In this document: positions 42,210 through 50,068 of the stretch, piece after piece
How positions within the stretch are numbered: position 1 is the stretch's first letter
Layout of the letters: the number at the start of each line of letters is the position of its first letter
Source: Jiangella mangrovi
GTDB lineage: Bacteria > Actinomycetota > Actinomycetes > Jiangellales > Jiangellaceae
Direction of reading: 5' to 3'
DNA length: 64,000 bases
NCBI RefSeq assembly: GCF_014204975.1
Contig: NZ_JACHMM010000001.1
Coordinates: forward strand, 6,076,037 to 6,140,036
Program-made: the position numbers and the translations under genes
The notes under the pieces: model-generated
What the model was told of the DNA's origin: nothing
What the model saw: the letters and a program-made list of their open reading frames with translations, nothing else
Database searches by the model: none

Positions 42210-43707
42210 TCGCGACGAGCGACCGCGGCGGGACCTGCACCCGCAGGGCGCTCTGCCCGCTCAGCACGACGTCGGCCGGCGTGGACTGGCCGGTGTCACC
42301 CGAGTAGATCTGCTGGTCGACGACCCGGGTCGGCGGCCGGGACAGTCCGCGGACCACCGGGCGCAGTGTGACGTCCCGGTCGGTGAGGTTGGAGACCACC
42401 ACGACCACCTCGGAGCCGACCCGGAACGCCGCCGTGATGACGTCGCGGTCGCTGGTGCTGCCGCGGACCACCGACGTGGCGTGCCCCATGCGCTCCTGCA
42501 TGGTCCGGAACGCGTGGTACGACGGCCGCACCTGCCCGTCGCGGCGGACGATGCCCCAGTTCACCGGCTGCCACGACTGGTCGGTCAGCTCCCACTGGAG
42601 CACCGAGGAGGCACCGTCGGCGAACAGCTTCAGGCCCTCGGTCACCAGCCAGAGCGCGTACTCGGGGTGGTTGAGCCCGCAGACGCCGTTGCGCCGGCCG
42701 GCTCCCGCGGAGCCGTCGTCGCAGTCGTACGGCGCGCTGTTGAACATCGCCCGGTCGCGGTTGGTGTACTCGGTGACGTTGATGCGCAGATCGATGCCGA
42801 GCCGGTCGAGCGCCGCCTGGAACTCGTCGCTCATACCGACCGGGGTCTCGATGCACAGCCGCTCGTCGCACCGGTCGGTGTAGGACGTGTCGTAGTCGTG
42901 CACCGAGAGCGCGGCCAGGTCGTCGATCGCCCCGGTCTCCACCAGGGCGTCGAGGTACGGGACGGCGTTGCGCTGCGACCCGGTGCCGGGGCCCTGGATG
43001 CCGACGTCGGTGAGTCCGTGCGCGTCCAGGGCGTCACGCGTGAGCGTCACCTGCCGGGCGTACTGCTCGGGGGTGAACAGCGTGTTCCAGTACCCGTCCG
43101 GCTCGTTGCCGATCTCGACGAGGTCGGCCGGCAGCCCGATCTCGCGCGCGAACAGCACCTCCGCCGTCACGTAGTTGGCGTACTCGTCGAGGTGGTCGTC
43201 CTCGGCGAAGACGCACCGGGTCGCGTTCTCCGGGCAGTCCGTGGTCCGGACCGTGATCCAGGGCGCCGGCATCGTCCACACGACCATCTGCTGACCGATG
43301 CCGAGCTCGTTCATCACGCCGGTGAGCCGGTCCGCGTTGGCCGGCACCGTCGGCGCCATGAACTCGCGGAACAGCCCGAGGATCGCCTCGACGGAGTGAC
43401 CGGCGGCGTCGAGCCGGTCCGCCGGCACCACCGGCCGCCCGCTGGCCACCCGCACCCAGCGCATCTCCAGCTCGTCGAGCACGCGGTCGCGGCCGTCGGC
43501 GTTCTCGTTGTTCATCCAGACGTTGGACCCGAGGCCGTCGAAGGCATGGGCGTCGTCGAAGTCGTACGTGGTGGCGACCGTGGCCGCCGGCGGGAGCGCC
43601 TCGGCCGGCTCGTCGTCGGCCAGAGCCGGCGGGGCGAGCAGCACGGCCGGGAGGGCGACCGCCAGCAGCGCCAGCGGCCGGCGGGCGGATCTGCGCCGTT
43701 GCGTCAT
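42196..43707 (-). CDS. Secreted clan-A-like glycoside hydrolase (paralogue 1)
   Basis: A 503-residue secreted protein; signal peptide to about residue 30 (ends PPALA). The barrel shows WTMPAPWI, acid/base candidate Glu202 in EIGNEPDGYW and nucleophile candidate Glu313 in NVTEYTNRD, with a C-terminal beta domain (VVVVVSNLTDRDVTLRPV). Two cysteine pairs (DCPENATRC, CDERLC) suggest disulfides. The GNEPDG and TEY motifs resemble GH5/GH30/GH39-type clan A enzymes, but no family could be assigned by eye. It is 13 bp downstream of its paralogue at 43721 with the same orientation. Confidence 0.78.
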   Translation of the reverse strand: MTQRRRSARRPLALLAVALPAVLLAPPALADDEPAEALPPAATVATTYDFDDAHAFDGLGSNVWMNNENADGRDRVLDELEMRWVRVASGRPVVPADRLDAAGHSVEAILGLFREFMAPTVPANADRLTGVMNELGIGQQMVVWTMPAPWITVRTTDCPENATRCVFAEDDHLDEYANYVTAEVLFAREIGLPADLVEIGNEPDGYWNTLFTPEQYARQVTLTRDALDAHGLTDVGIQGPGTGSQRNAVPYLDALVETGAIDDLAALSVHDYDTSYTDRCDERLCIETPVGMSDEFQAALDRLGIDLRINVTEYTNRDRAMFNSAPYDCDDGSAGAGRRNGVCGLNHPEYALWLVTEGLKLFADGASSVLQWELTDQSWQPVNWGIVRRDGQVRPSYHAFRTMQERMGHATSVVRGSTSDRDVITAAFRVGSEVVVVVSNLTDRDVTLRPVVRGLSRPPTRVVDQQIYSGDTGQSTPADVVLSGQSALRVQVPPRSLVAITLS

Positions 43708-43720
43708 ATCGCGTGCCTCT

Positions 43721-45151
43721 CTAGGTGGATGGGCCGAACCGGACGGCCACCAGGGACTGCCCGGGGACGGTGATCGTGTGGGTGGCGGGGTCGGTGACGC
43801 TCTCCTCCGCCGTGTTCCCGGTGCTGACGCGGTAGACCAGCTGCCGCTCGATGGCCGATGTGTCCTGGCTCAGGCCGGCGAACGACGGCGTCAGCGTGAC
43901 GGCGGACGTCGTCAGGTTGGACACCACCACGACCACGTCGGATCCGACGTCGAACGCGGCGGTCACGGTCTGCTGACTGCTGGGGCTCCCGGTGACGGCG
44001 GTCATGTCGCCGCTGAGCTGGAGCAGGAACGGCTTGAACGCGCGGTAGGCCGGCCGGAAGCCGCCGCTGACGTTGATCAGTCCCCAGTTCGTCGTGCCCC
44101 AGGGGCCGTCCTGCAGCTCCCACTGGATCGCGGCGGTGGCGCCGTCGGCGGCCAGTTTCAGGCCCTCGGTGGCCAGCCACAGCCCGTACACCGGCGTGTT
44201 GAGGGCGCACACGCCGTTGACGCGGCCAGCCCCCGCGCCGTCGGAGCAGTCGTACGGCGCCGCGTTCCACTTCGTGCGGTCGCGGTTGGTGTACTCGGTG
44301 ACGTGGATCGGCAGCGTGAGGCCGAGCTCGTCCCAGGCGGCCTGGAACTCGTCGCTCAGCCCGATGGGCGGCTCGAGGCACGGGCGCTCGTCGCAGTCGT
44401 CGGTGTAAGAGGTGTCGTAGTCGTGCACCGAGATGGCGTCGAGGCTGCCGACGGCCCTCTCGGCCACCAGGGCCTCCAGGTACGCGACGGCGTTGCGCTG
44501 CGTGCCGGTGCCCGGTCCCTCGATGCCGACGGACTGCAGGCCGTGCGCGTCGAGCGCGGCCCGCGTCTGCTCCACCAGGTCCGCGTAGTCCTCCGGCTCC
44601 CAGTACGTGTTCCAGTTGCCGTCGGGCTCGTTGGTCAGCTCGACGTACGTGGCGTTCATGCCGTACTGGCGGGCGTAGAGCACCTCGGCCACGATGAGGT
44701 TGACGTAGTCGGCGAGGTGCGCGGTGTTCGCCTCCCAGCAGGTGGCGCAGCCGTTCTGCAGCGTCATCCACGGCTTCGGCATGCTCCAGACGATCTGGTG
44801 CAGCGTCGTGCCGCTGATGTCCTGGACCAGCCCGTCGATCGCCGACGCGGGCAGCTGGTGGTAGGTCTCGAACAGGTCCAGCAGCTCGGCGACGGTGTGG
44901 CCGGTGCCGCTCAGCTCGCTGTCCGGGATGGGCGGACGGGGTCCGGCGGCACGCACATGGCGGTACCTGAGCTCGTCGATGGCCTGTTCGCGCTGGACGG
45001 TGTTCTGGTTGCTGATCCAGACGTGCGCGCCGTAGCCGTCGAAGTCGTGCGCCTGGGAGAAGTCGTAGACGGTCGTGGCGTCGTCGGTGGCGTGGCTCTG
45101 CCCGCCCAGGGGGACGAGCAGCAACGCCGCCAGTAGGGCATGCAGCCGCAT
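43721..45151 (-). CDS. Secreted clan-A-like glycoside hydrolase (paralogue 2)
   Basis: A 476-residue secreted protein with a short signal (MRLHALLAALLLVPLGG...). It parallels the gene at 42196 throughout: WSMPKPWM, acid/base candidate Glu175 in ELTNEPDGNW, nucleophile candidate Glu286 in HVTEYTNRD, HDYDTSYTDDCDERPC and the C-terminal VVVVVSNLTTSAVTLTP. AGGAGG lies 9 bases before the ATG at 45151; longer in-frame readings overlap the next gene. The pair probably attack the same polymer at different sites. Family and substrate are not assigned. Confidence 0.78.
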   Translation of the reverse strand: MRLHALLAALLLVPLGGQSHATDDATTVYDFSQAHDFDGYGAHVWISNQNTVQREQAIDELRYRHVRAAGPRPPIPDSELSGTGHTVAELLDLFETYHQLPASAIDGLVQDISGTTLHQIVWSMPKPWMTLQNGCATCWEANTAHLADYVNLIVAEVLYARQYGMNATYVELTNEPDGNWNTYWEPEDYADLVEQTRAALDAHGLQSVGIEGPGTGTQRNAVAYLEALVAERAVGSLDAISVHDYDTSYTDDCDERPCLEPPIGLSDEFQAAWDELGLTLPIHVTEYTNRDRTKWNAAPYDCSDGAGAGRVNGVCALNTPVYGLWLATEGLKLAADGATAAIQWELQDGPWGTTNWGLINVSGGFRPAYRAFKPFLLQLSGDMTAVTGSPSSQQTVTAAFDVGSDVVVVVSNLTTSAVTLTPSFAGLSQDTSAIERQLVYRVSTGNTAEESVTDPATHTITVPGQSLVAVRFGPST

Positions 45152-45192
45152 CGATCTCACCTCCTCGTGAGTCGGCCGGGGGTGTGCTCGGG

Positions 45193-46587
45193 TCAGCTCC
45201 TTCCGTCGATGCCGGTCAGAACCGTCAGTCCGGCTGAGGGGAGCTCGACGGTCACCGGGCCGGACGGCGCGGTCCTCGTCGCCGCCGGGACCGGGAAGCC
45301 GTCGGCGCCGGCCGGGCGGTCGTCGGCGAAGTACCGGTACTCGGCCAGCGGCGACGTCGTGCCGAGGCCGTCGACGGTCAGCTCGACCCGTCGCGGCTCG
45401 TCGGCGGTGTTCACGACGGCCACCGAGAGCCGCTCGCCCGTCGGGTCGGTCGCGGCGGCCACGCGCAGGCCGGGCGCCCCGGTGGCCGGGACGGCGACGC
45501 TGCGGGCACCGTGCGGGAACGCCGTGCTCAGCGCTGCCCAGGCGTAGCCCCACGGCCGCAGGTCGCGGTCGGACAGCGGGTAGCCGTGGCGGCCGCCGAC
45601 GATGTTCCAGCACCCCCAGCCCTTCAGGTCCAGGGCGCCGTACCCGCCGCCGACGAACATCGCGTCGTCCAGGTTCCAGGCGATGACGCCGGCCAGGCCC
45701 GCACGCAGCGCCTGGACGACGTAGTCGGCCATCCGGACGCCGTAGCGGAACGTCGTGCGGGCGGGCTGACTGTCGTCCGGGCCGGGCCGGGCGATGCCGG
45801 CCTCGCCGATGAAGAACCGCTTGGCCGCGGAGTCGTGGTCGCTGATGTACGCGCGCAGCTCCGCCATCTGAGCCTCGAACGCGCCGCCGTCGAGGTCGCA
45901 CGCGGTGGCGTACCGGTGGATCTCGTACTCGCCGATCACGGAGGACAGCGAGTCGACGGTCGTGGCGACCCAGTGGTCGGCGCCGGTGGTGTCGGGGCCG
46001 ACGATCGAGATCCGGCCGGACAGGCCGCGCCGGTCCAGCTCGGCGGCGAGCGTCGACACGGCCCGCTCCCAGGTCGGCCGGTCGCCGCAGTGCGACCAGT
46101 CGCCGTTCGGCTCGTTGATCAACGTGTAGTACCGGACGTTGCCGTAGCCGCGCACGTCCAGGAGCTGGTGGAGGAAGTCGCCGACGAGCCGCGCCCAGCG
46201 CGGGTCCGTGGCGGTGATGCCGTAATGGTGCAGCGGGTCGCCCGGCGGGCGGTCGCCCACCGCGGACGGGTCGTCCCACTCCCCCGTCACCACGTCGATG
46301 TCGTGCGCCCGGGCGAAGTCGAGCAGCCGGTAGAGCCGGGTCAGCTGCGGGCTGGACCAGTCGTACACCGGCTCGCCGCGCTCGTCGAACCCCTTCGCGT
46401 ACCACCAGGCGCGCAGCATGACGCGGAGCAGCCCGGGCCGCAGCCGCTCGAGCCGCGTCAGCATGGTGTGCCAGTCGTCGTCGCCGAGGTCGAACCACTC
46501 GTAGGGCCCGGCCTGCATGCCGAGGCCCAGCAGGCGCGGCTCCAGCGTCGCGCCGGCGTCGACGGTGACGCGGCAGGTGACCGTCAT
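45193..46587 (-). CDS. Cytosolic clan-A glycoside hydrolase
   Basis: A 464-residue protein without a signal peptide. Acid/base candidate Glu159 is in TLINEPNGDW and nucleophile candidate Glu262 in FFIGEAGIARPG; LLRVMLRAWWYAKGFDE and GVIAWNLDDAMF are further barrel landmarks, and a C-terminal beta domain follows. It would act on oligosaccharides imported by the adjacent transporter. Its ATG (46587) overlaps the stop of the epimerase gene by 4 bp. It resembles cellulase/GH39-like barrels, but the family is not certain. Confidence 0.78.
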   Translation of the reverse strand: MTVTCRVTVDAGATLEPRLLGLGMQAGPYEWFDLGDDDWHTMLTRLERLRPGLLRVMLRAWWYAKGFDERGEPVYDWSSPQLTRLYRLLDFARAHDIDVVTGEWDDPSAVGDRPPGDPLHHYGITATDPRWARLVGDFLHQLLDVRGYGNVRYYTLINEPNGDWSHCGDRPTWERAVSTLAAELDRRGLSGRISIVGPDTTGADHWVATTVDSLSSVIGEYEIHRYATACDLDGGAFEAQMAELRAYISDHDSAAKRFFIGEAGIARPGPDDSQPARTTFRYGVRMADYVVQALRAGLAGVIAWNLDDAMFVGGGYGALDLKGWGCWNIVGGRHGYPLSDRDLRPWGYAWAALSTAFPHGARSVAVPATGAPGLRVAAATDPTGERLSVAVVNTADEPRRVELTVDGLGTTSPLAEYRYFADDRPAGADGFPVPAATRTAPSGPVTVELPSAGLTVLTGIDGRS

Positions 46588-47441
46588 CGGCGTTCCGCGC
46601 GCCAGCTGTACGTCGGCTCGAAGCCCAGGAGCCGGGCGGCCTTGCGCGTCGACCAGGCGGCGGCGGTGCCGTCGATCTCCTCGCGGACGCGCGTCGCGGG
46701 GTGGAACCGGCGCAGCAGCTCGGCCGTCGGCAGGTCGGAGATGGTGTCGGCCGCGGTGACGTTGAAGACCTCGAAGCCGAACGGGTCGGCCTCCAGCGCG
46801 AGGGCGGCGGCGAGGGCGACGTCGCGCGGGTGGACGTAGCTCCACAGGTCGCGCACGGCGCCCTCGTGGTCCGGGTCGGCCGCCACCTCGGCGATGCGCG
46901 ACCAGCGGACGTCGTCGCCAGGGGCCCACGGGAACCGCAGGGCCGCCACCGTCATGCCGTGCCGCCGCGTGAACATCGCGCCGACCTGCTCGAGCACCAG
47001 CTTCGACAGCCCGTACGGGTCGGCCGGCAGCGGCGGGTGGTCCTCGTCGATGGGCACGTAGCGCGGCGAGAACCGGGTCGGCGACCACGCCATGCCCAGC
47101 GCCGACGCACTCGAGGCCAGCACGGCGCGGTCGCCGCCGGCGTCGGCCAAAGCCTGGAGGACGACGAACGCGCCGGCGGCGTTGCTGGTGAAGACCTCCT
47201 CCGGCGTGGCGACCATCGGCTCGACGTAGCCGGCGAGGTGCACGATGCCCGTGCAGCCGGCGACCGCACGGCCCACCTCGTCGATGGACGTCACGTCGGC
47301 CCGGACCGTCTTCGCCACCCCGTCGAGGGCCTCGACCTCGGGGGCCAGGTCGAGGGCGACGACGTCGTGGCCGCGTCCGGACAGCTCGGAGACGACCGCC
47401 CGCCCGATCGTCCCGGCCGCACCCGTGACGAGGATCTTCAT
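46584..47441 (-). CDS. NAD-dependent epimerase/dehydratase, extended SDR (uronate dehydrogenase-like)
   Basis: A 285-residue extended short-chain dehydrogenase. The coenzyme loop is GAAGTIG (residues 7-13), with Asp31 after the second strand suggesting NAD preference. Ser110/111 and the YxxxK pair Tyr143/Lys147 complete the active site. Relatives include UDP-sugar epimerases and uronate dehydrogenases that make aldarates; the latter would fit a uronide pathway next to manD. ATG 47441 (MKILVTG) is preferred over ATG 47465 because the latter lies inside the TTCATGAAC operator; GAAGGGC precedes 47441. Confidence 0.82.
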   Translation of the reverse strand: MKILVTGAAGTIGRAVVSELSGRGHDVVALDLAPEVEALDGVAKTVRADVTSIDEVGRAVAGCTGIVHLAGYVEPMVATPEEVFTSNAAGAFVVLQALADAGGDRAVLASSASALGMAWSPTRFSPRYVPIDEDHPPLPADPYGLSKLVLEQVGAMFTRRHGMTVAALRFPWAPGDDVRWSRIAEVAADPDHEGAVRDLWSYVHPRDVALAAALALEADPFGFEVFNVTAADTISDLPTAELLRRFHPATRVREEIDGTAAAWSTRKAARLLGFEPTYSWRAERR

Positions 47442-47459
47442 CAGCACGCCCTTCTCGAT

Positions 47460-47507
47460 GTTCATGAACGTCAGGATGATTGTTCACAAGCGGTCGGCGG
47501 ACGTCAA
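47460..47507 (-). promoter_or_regulatory. Promoter and GTTCATGAAC operator of the epimerase/glycosidase operon
   Basis: TTGACG (47507-47502) and AACAAT (47484-47479) are 17 bases apart on the minus strand. The perfect palindrome GTTCATGAAC at 47460-47469 lies about 10-18 bases downstream of the likely start. It would control the four minus-strand genes from 47441 to 42196. Confidence 0.5.
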
Positions 47508-47522
47508 GAGGCGTGGCCACTA

Positions 47523-47582
47523 TTGACGGCACTGACTATTTCATGAACACTAACGGCGTCCGGACGGCGTCATTTCATGAGC
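47523..47582 (+). promoter_or_regulatory. Plus-strand promoter region with two TTTCATGA operators
   Basis: TTGACG at 47523-47528 is a good -35; the -10 is weak. TTTCATGAAC (47539-47548) and TTTCATGAGC (47573-47582) are 34 bp apart, about three helical turns. They precede the ribosome site GGAGGG of the esterase at 47607, making this five-gene operon part of the same regulon. Confidence 0.5.
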
Positions 47583-47606
47583 AGCGAACTCGGATGGAGG
47601 GTCGGC

Positions 47607-48971
47607 ATGAGGCTCAGCAGGAGACGGTTCCTCGGTGCGACGGTGATTCCCGCGGCCGCCGCGCTGACGGGCGTGGGGGCGGGAGTGGGGGCGAGCGTGG
47701 GAGCGGCCCGGACGGCCGCCGCGAACGGCGCGACCCCCTTCGACGTCCTGCTCTTCGGCGGTCAGTCCAACGCCGGGCCGGCGCCCGCGGGCGGCATCTC
47801 ACCGCCGCTGCTGGGCGCGGAGTTCCCGGCCTCGGCGCTCACGTTCGCCGGCACGAAGGGCTACGCGCCCGGACGCACGCTGCTCGACGGCGCCGCGCTC
47901 ACCGCCCTGGCGCCCCAGGACGACCGCCCGTGGGGCGCTCAGCTGGCCGCCACCGCCATGTCCTTCGCCCTCGAGAACGGGCACCTCGCCGACGGCACGG
48001 CCTCGCCCGGCTACTTCGCCTTCTCCGCCGGCGAGGGCGGTGTGCCGCTGGAGTACCTGACCCGCGGCGCCGAGGCGAGCGGCCACTTCAGCTTCGTCAA
48101 CACCCTCGCCGCCGCGAGCCGGGTCCAGCCGGTGCTGGGCACGGCCGGCGGGTCCGGCGTCTGCCACGCCTACGTCTTCATCCACGGCGAGAACGGGCCG
48201 ACGGCGGTGTCGCCGCCCGACCTCGCCACCAAGCGCACGGTGTACCGGACGATGCTCGCCGCCTACGCCGACGACGTCACGGCCGAGCTCCAGTCGCGGC
48301 TGGGGCAGACGTTCCCGCCGGAGTTCGTACTGCTGCAGACCAACGCCCCGGACCACCAGGTGCTGCCCACGTACGACCCGTACCTGGCAGGCGGCGTGCT
48401 GGCCCAGCTCGATCTGGCCCGCGAGCGGCTGGGCCAGGGCGTGACGATGGCCGGCCCGGCGTACCACACGCGGCTGGCCGACAGCGTCCACACCGACAAC
48501 CTGGGCCGGCTGATCGTCGGCGAGCTGCTCGCCGAGGTCTACCGCACGATCCGCGCCGGTGCGACGTTCCAGCCGCTGTGGCCCACGTCGGCGACCCTGC
48601 GCGGCCGGATCGTACTGATCAGGTTCGAGGTGCCCGGCGGCCGGCTGCTCCTCGACACCGACTGGGTGGCGCCGGTCCCCCACTACGGCTTCACCTACAG
48701 CGACGACGCGTCGTCGGCCACCATCGAGTCGGTCGAACTGGCCTCGTCGAACACCGTGTGCATCAAGCTCTCCGCGCAGCCGACGGGCACCCGCCCGGTC
48801 ATCCGGTACGCCCTGGGCAACGAGCAGCCGCTGACCCAGGACCACTGGTCGTCGGCCCGCGGCCAGCTCTACAGCGACAGCGGCCGGCCGTCGCACTACG
48901 CCGCGGCCGGCTTCCCGATCCCGCCGACGGTCCGGCACTACGCCGTCAGGTTCGACGCGCCGCTGTCGTGA
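47607..48971 (+). CDS. Tat-exported SGNH/sialate-O-acetylesterase-like hydrolase
   Basis: A 454-residue protein with a twin-arginine signal (LSRRRFLGATVIPAAAAL). The SGNH layout is visible: block I FGGQSN with Ser54 as nucleophile, FIHGEN around Asn196, and the terminal Asp292-Ser-Val-His295 (DxxH). A C-terminal beta domain (about 325-454) follows. GQSN-type enzymes deacetylate carbohydrates such as sialic acid or xylan. ATG 47607 has GGAGGG six bases upstream; an earlier in-frame ATG at 47577 overlaps an operator. Its stop overlaps the next GTG, coupling it to the CoA-transferase module. Confidence 0.78.
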   Translation: MRLSRRRFLGATVIPAAAALTGVGAGVGASVGAARTAAANGATPFDVLLFGGQSNAGPAPAGGISPPLLGAEFPASALTFAGTKGYAPGRTLLDGAALTALAPQDDRPWGAQLAATAMSFALENGHLADGTASPGYFAFSAGEGGVPLEYLTRGAEASGHFSFVNTLAAASRVQPVLGTAGGSGVCHAYVFIHGENGPTAVSPPDLATKRTVYRTMLAAYADDVTAELQSRLGQTFPPEFVLLQTNAPDHQVLPTYDPYLAGGVLAQLDLARERLGQGVTMAGPAYHTRLADSVHTDNLGRLIVGELLAEVYRTIRAGATFQPLWPTSATLRGRIVLIRFEVPGGRLLLDTDWVAPVPHYGFTYSDDASSATIESVELASSNTVCIKLSAQPTGTRPVIRYALGNEQPLTQDHWSSARGQLYSDSGRPSHYAAAGFPIPPTVRHYAVRFDAPLS

Positions 48972-50068
48972 CGACCACCCTGCGGGTCCTGTGCTGGGAC
49001 CATCCCCGCTGCACCGGGCCCATGACCGCGGCCGCGGCCGCCTACCGGTCGGTGCGCCCGGACGTCGCGCTGGAGTGCGGCGTCCGGCCGCTGGCGGCGT
49101 TCAACGACCAGCCGCCGTGGGCGGTCCCGGACGGTTACGACCTGCTCCTCGTCGACCATCCGATGACCGGCGCGGCGGCGGAACGCGGCGCCCTGGTCCC
49201 GCTGGACGCCGTCCTGCCGCCGCAGCGGCTGGACCGGATCGCCGCGGAGTCGATCGGGCACGACGCCTACGCCTGGGCCGGTCACCAGTGGGCACTGAGC
49301 GTCGATGTCGCCTGCCAGGTGGCCGTGGTCCGGCCCGACCGGCTCGACGCCGTGCCCCGGACCTGGGACGACGTGCTCGGGCTCGCCCTGCGGGCGCCCG
49401 GCGCGGTCGCGCTGCCGCTGGCCCCCGCGGACGCCCTGTGCACGCTGATCTCGCTGTCGGCCAACGCGGCGCTCGCCGCCAGCGACGAGCCGCACTGGCT
49501 GCGACCCGAGGCGGTCGAGTTCCTCGTCGCGCTCGCGCGCGTGGTCACCCCGGCGTCCTTCGAGCTGACCCCGCCACAGGTGCTCGAGCTGATGGCCGGG
49601 GACGGTGTCGTGGCCTACGCGCCGTTCGTGTTCGGCTACGCCGTCGCGGCCCGCCCGCCGCTGGCGTTCGCCGACATCCCCGGTGTCGACGGCCGCCCGT
49701 ACGGCGCGATCCTCGGCGGCGCCGGGCTTGCCGTCCTGCCCGGCCGTCCGCACGTCGCGGAGGCGGCGGAGTTCGCCGCCTGGTGCCTGGACGCCGAGGT
49801 CCAGCGCGACGTCCTGTTGCCGGCCGGCGGCCAGCCGGCGCACCGGGCGGTCTCGAGACACCCCGCGTCGGGTGACTTCTTCCGCGACACCCGGCAGAGC
49901 CTGGCGCACGCGTTCGTGCGCCCGCGCGACGCCTGGTGGCCGGAGTTCCACCGCGAGGCGGGCCTGTCGCTGGCGGAGTCGCTACGGTCCGGCGAGCGTC
50001 CCGCGTCGATCCACCGCCGGCTCGCCACCCTGGCCGGCCGGCACCGCGAAGGGGTGATGTCACAGTGA
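48968..50068 (+). CDS. Solute-binding-protein-like protein lacking an export signal
   Basis: A 366-residue protein with the class II binding-protein look of CUT1 binding proteins (TLRVLCWDHPRCTGPMTAAAAAYRS split by DGYDLLLVDHP, WALSVDVACQVAVVRPDRLDAVPRTWDDVL, GAGLAVLPGRPHVAEAAEFAAWCL). No Sec or Tat signal, lipobox or membrane segment is present; the protein starts directly at the first strand. GTG 48968 overlaps the upstream stop (GTGA), so an unseen signal upstream is excluded. It is followed, again with overlap, by two CoA-transferase genes and an SDR. A cytosolic ligand carrier, sensor or acyl-acceptor scaffold are possibilities; none is demonstrated. Confidence 0.75.
   Translation: MTTTLRVLCWDHPRCTGPMTAAAAAYRSVRPDVALECGVRPLAAFNDQPPWAVPDGYDLLLVDHPMTGAAAERGALVPLDAVLPPQRLDRIAAESIGHDAYAWAGHQWALSVDVACQVAVVRPDRLDAVPRTWDDVLGLALRAPGAVALPLAPADALCTLISLSANAALAASDEPHWLRPEAVEFLVALARVVTPASFELTPPQVLELMAGDGVVAYAPFVFGYAVAARPPLAFADIPGVDGRPYGAILGGAGLAVLPGRPHVAEAAEFAAWCLDAEVQRDVLLPAGGQPAHRAVSRHPASGDFFRDTRQSLAHAFVRPRDAWWPEFHREAGLSLAESLRSGERPASIHRRLATLAGRHREGVMSQ

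Noticed and set aside
47442-47465. ATG 47465 as start of the epimerase
   Set aside because: The ATG is part of the GTTCATGAAC operator; MKILVTG at 47441 is the normal SDR start and has a ribosome site.
47577-47606. ATG 47577 as start of the SGNH esterase
   Set aside because: It is within an operator half (TTTCATGAGC) and lacks a ribosome site; ATG 47607 follows GGAGGG and begins directly with the Tat signal.
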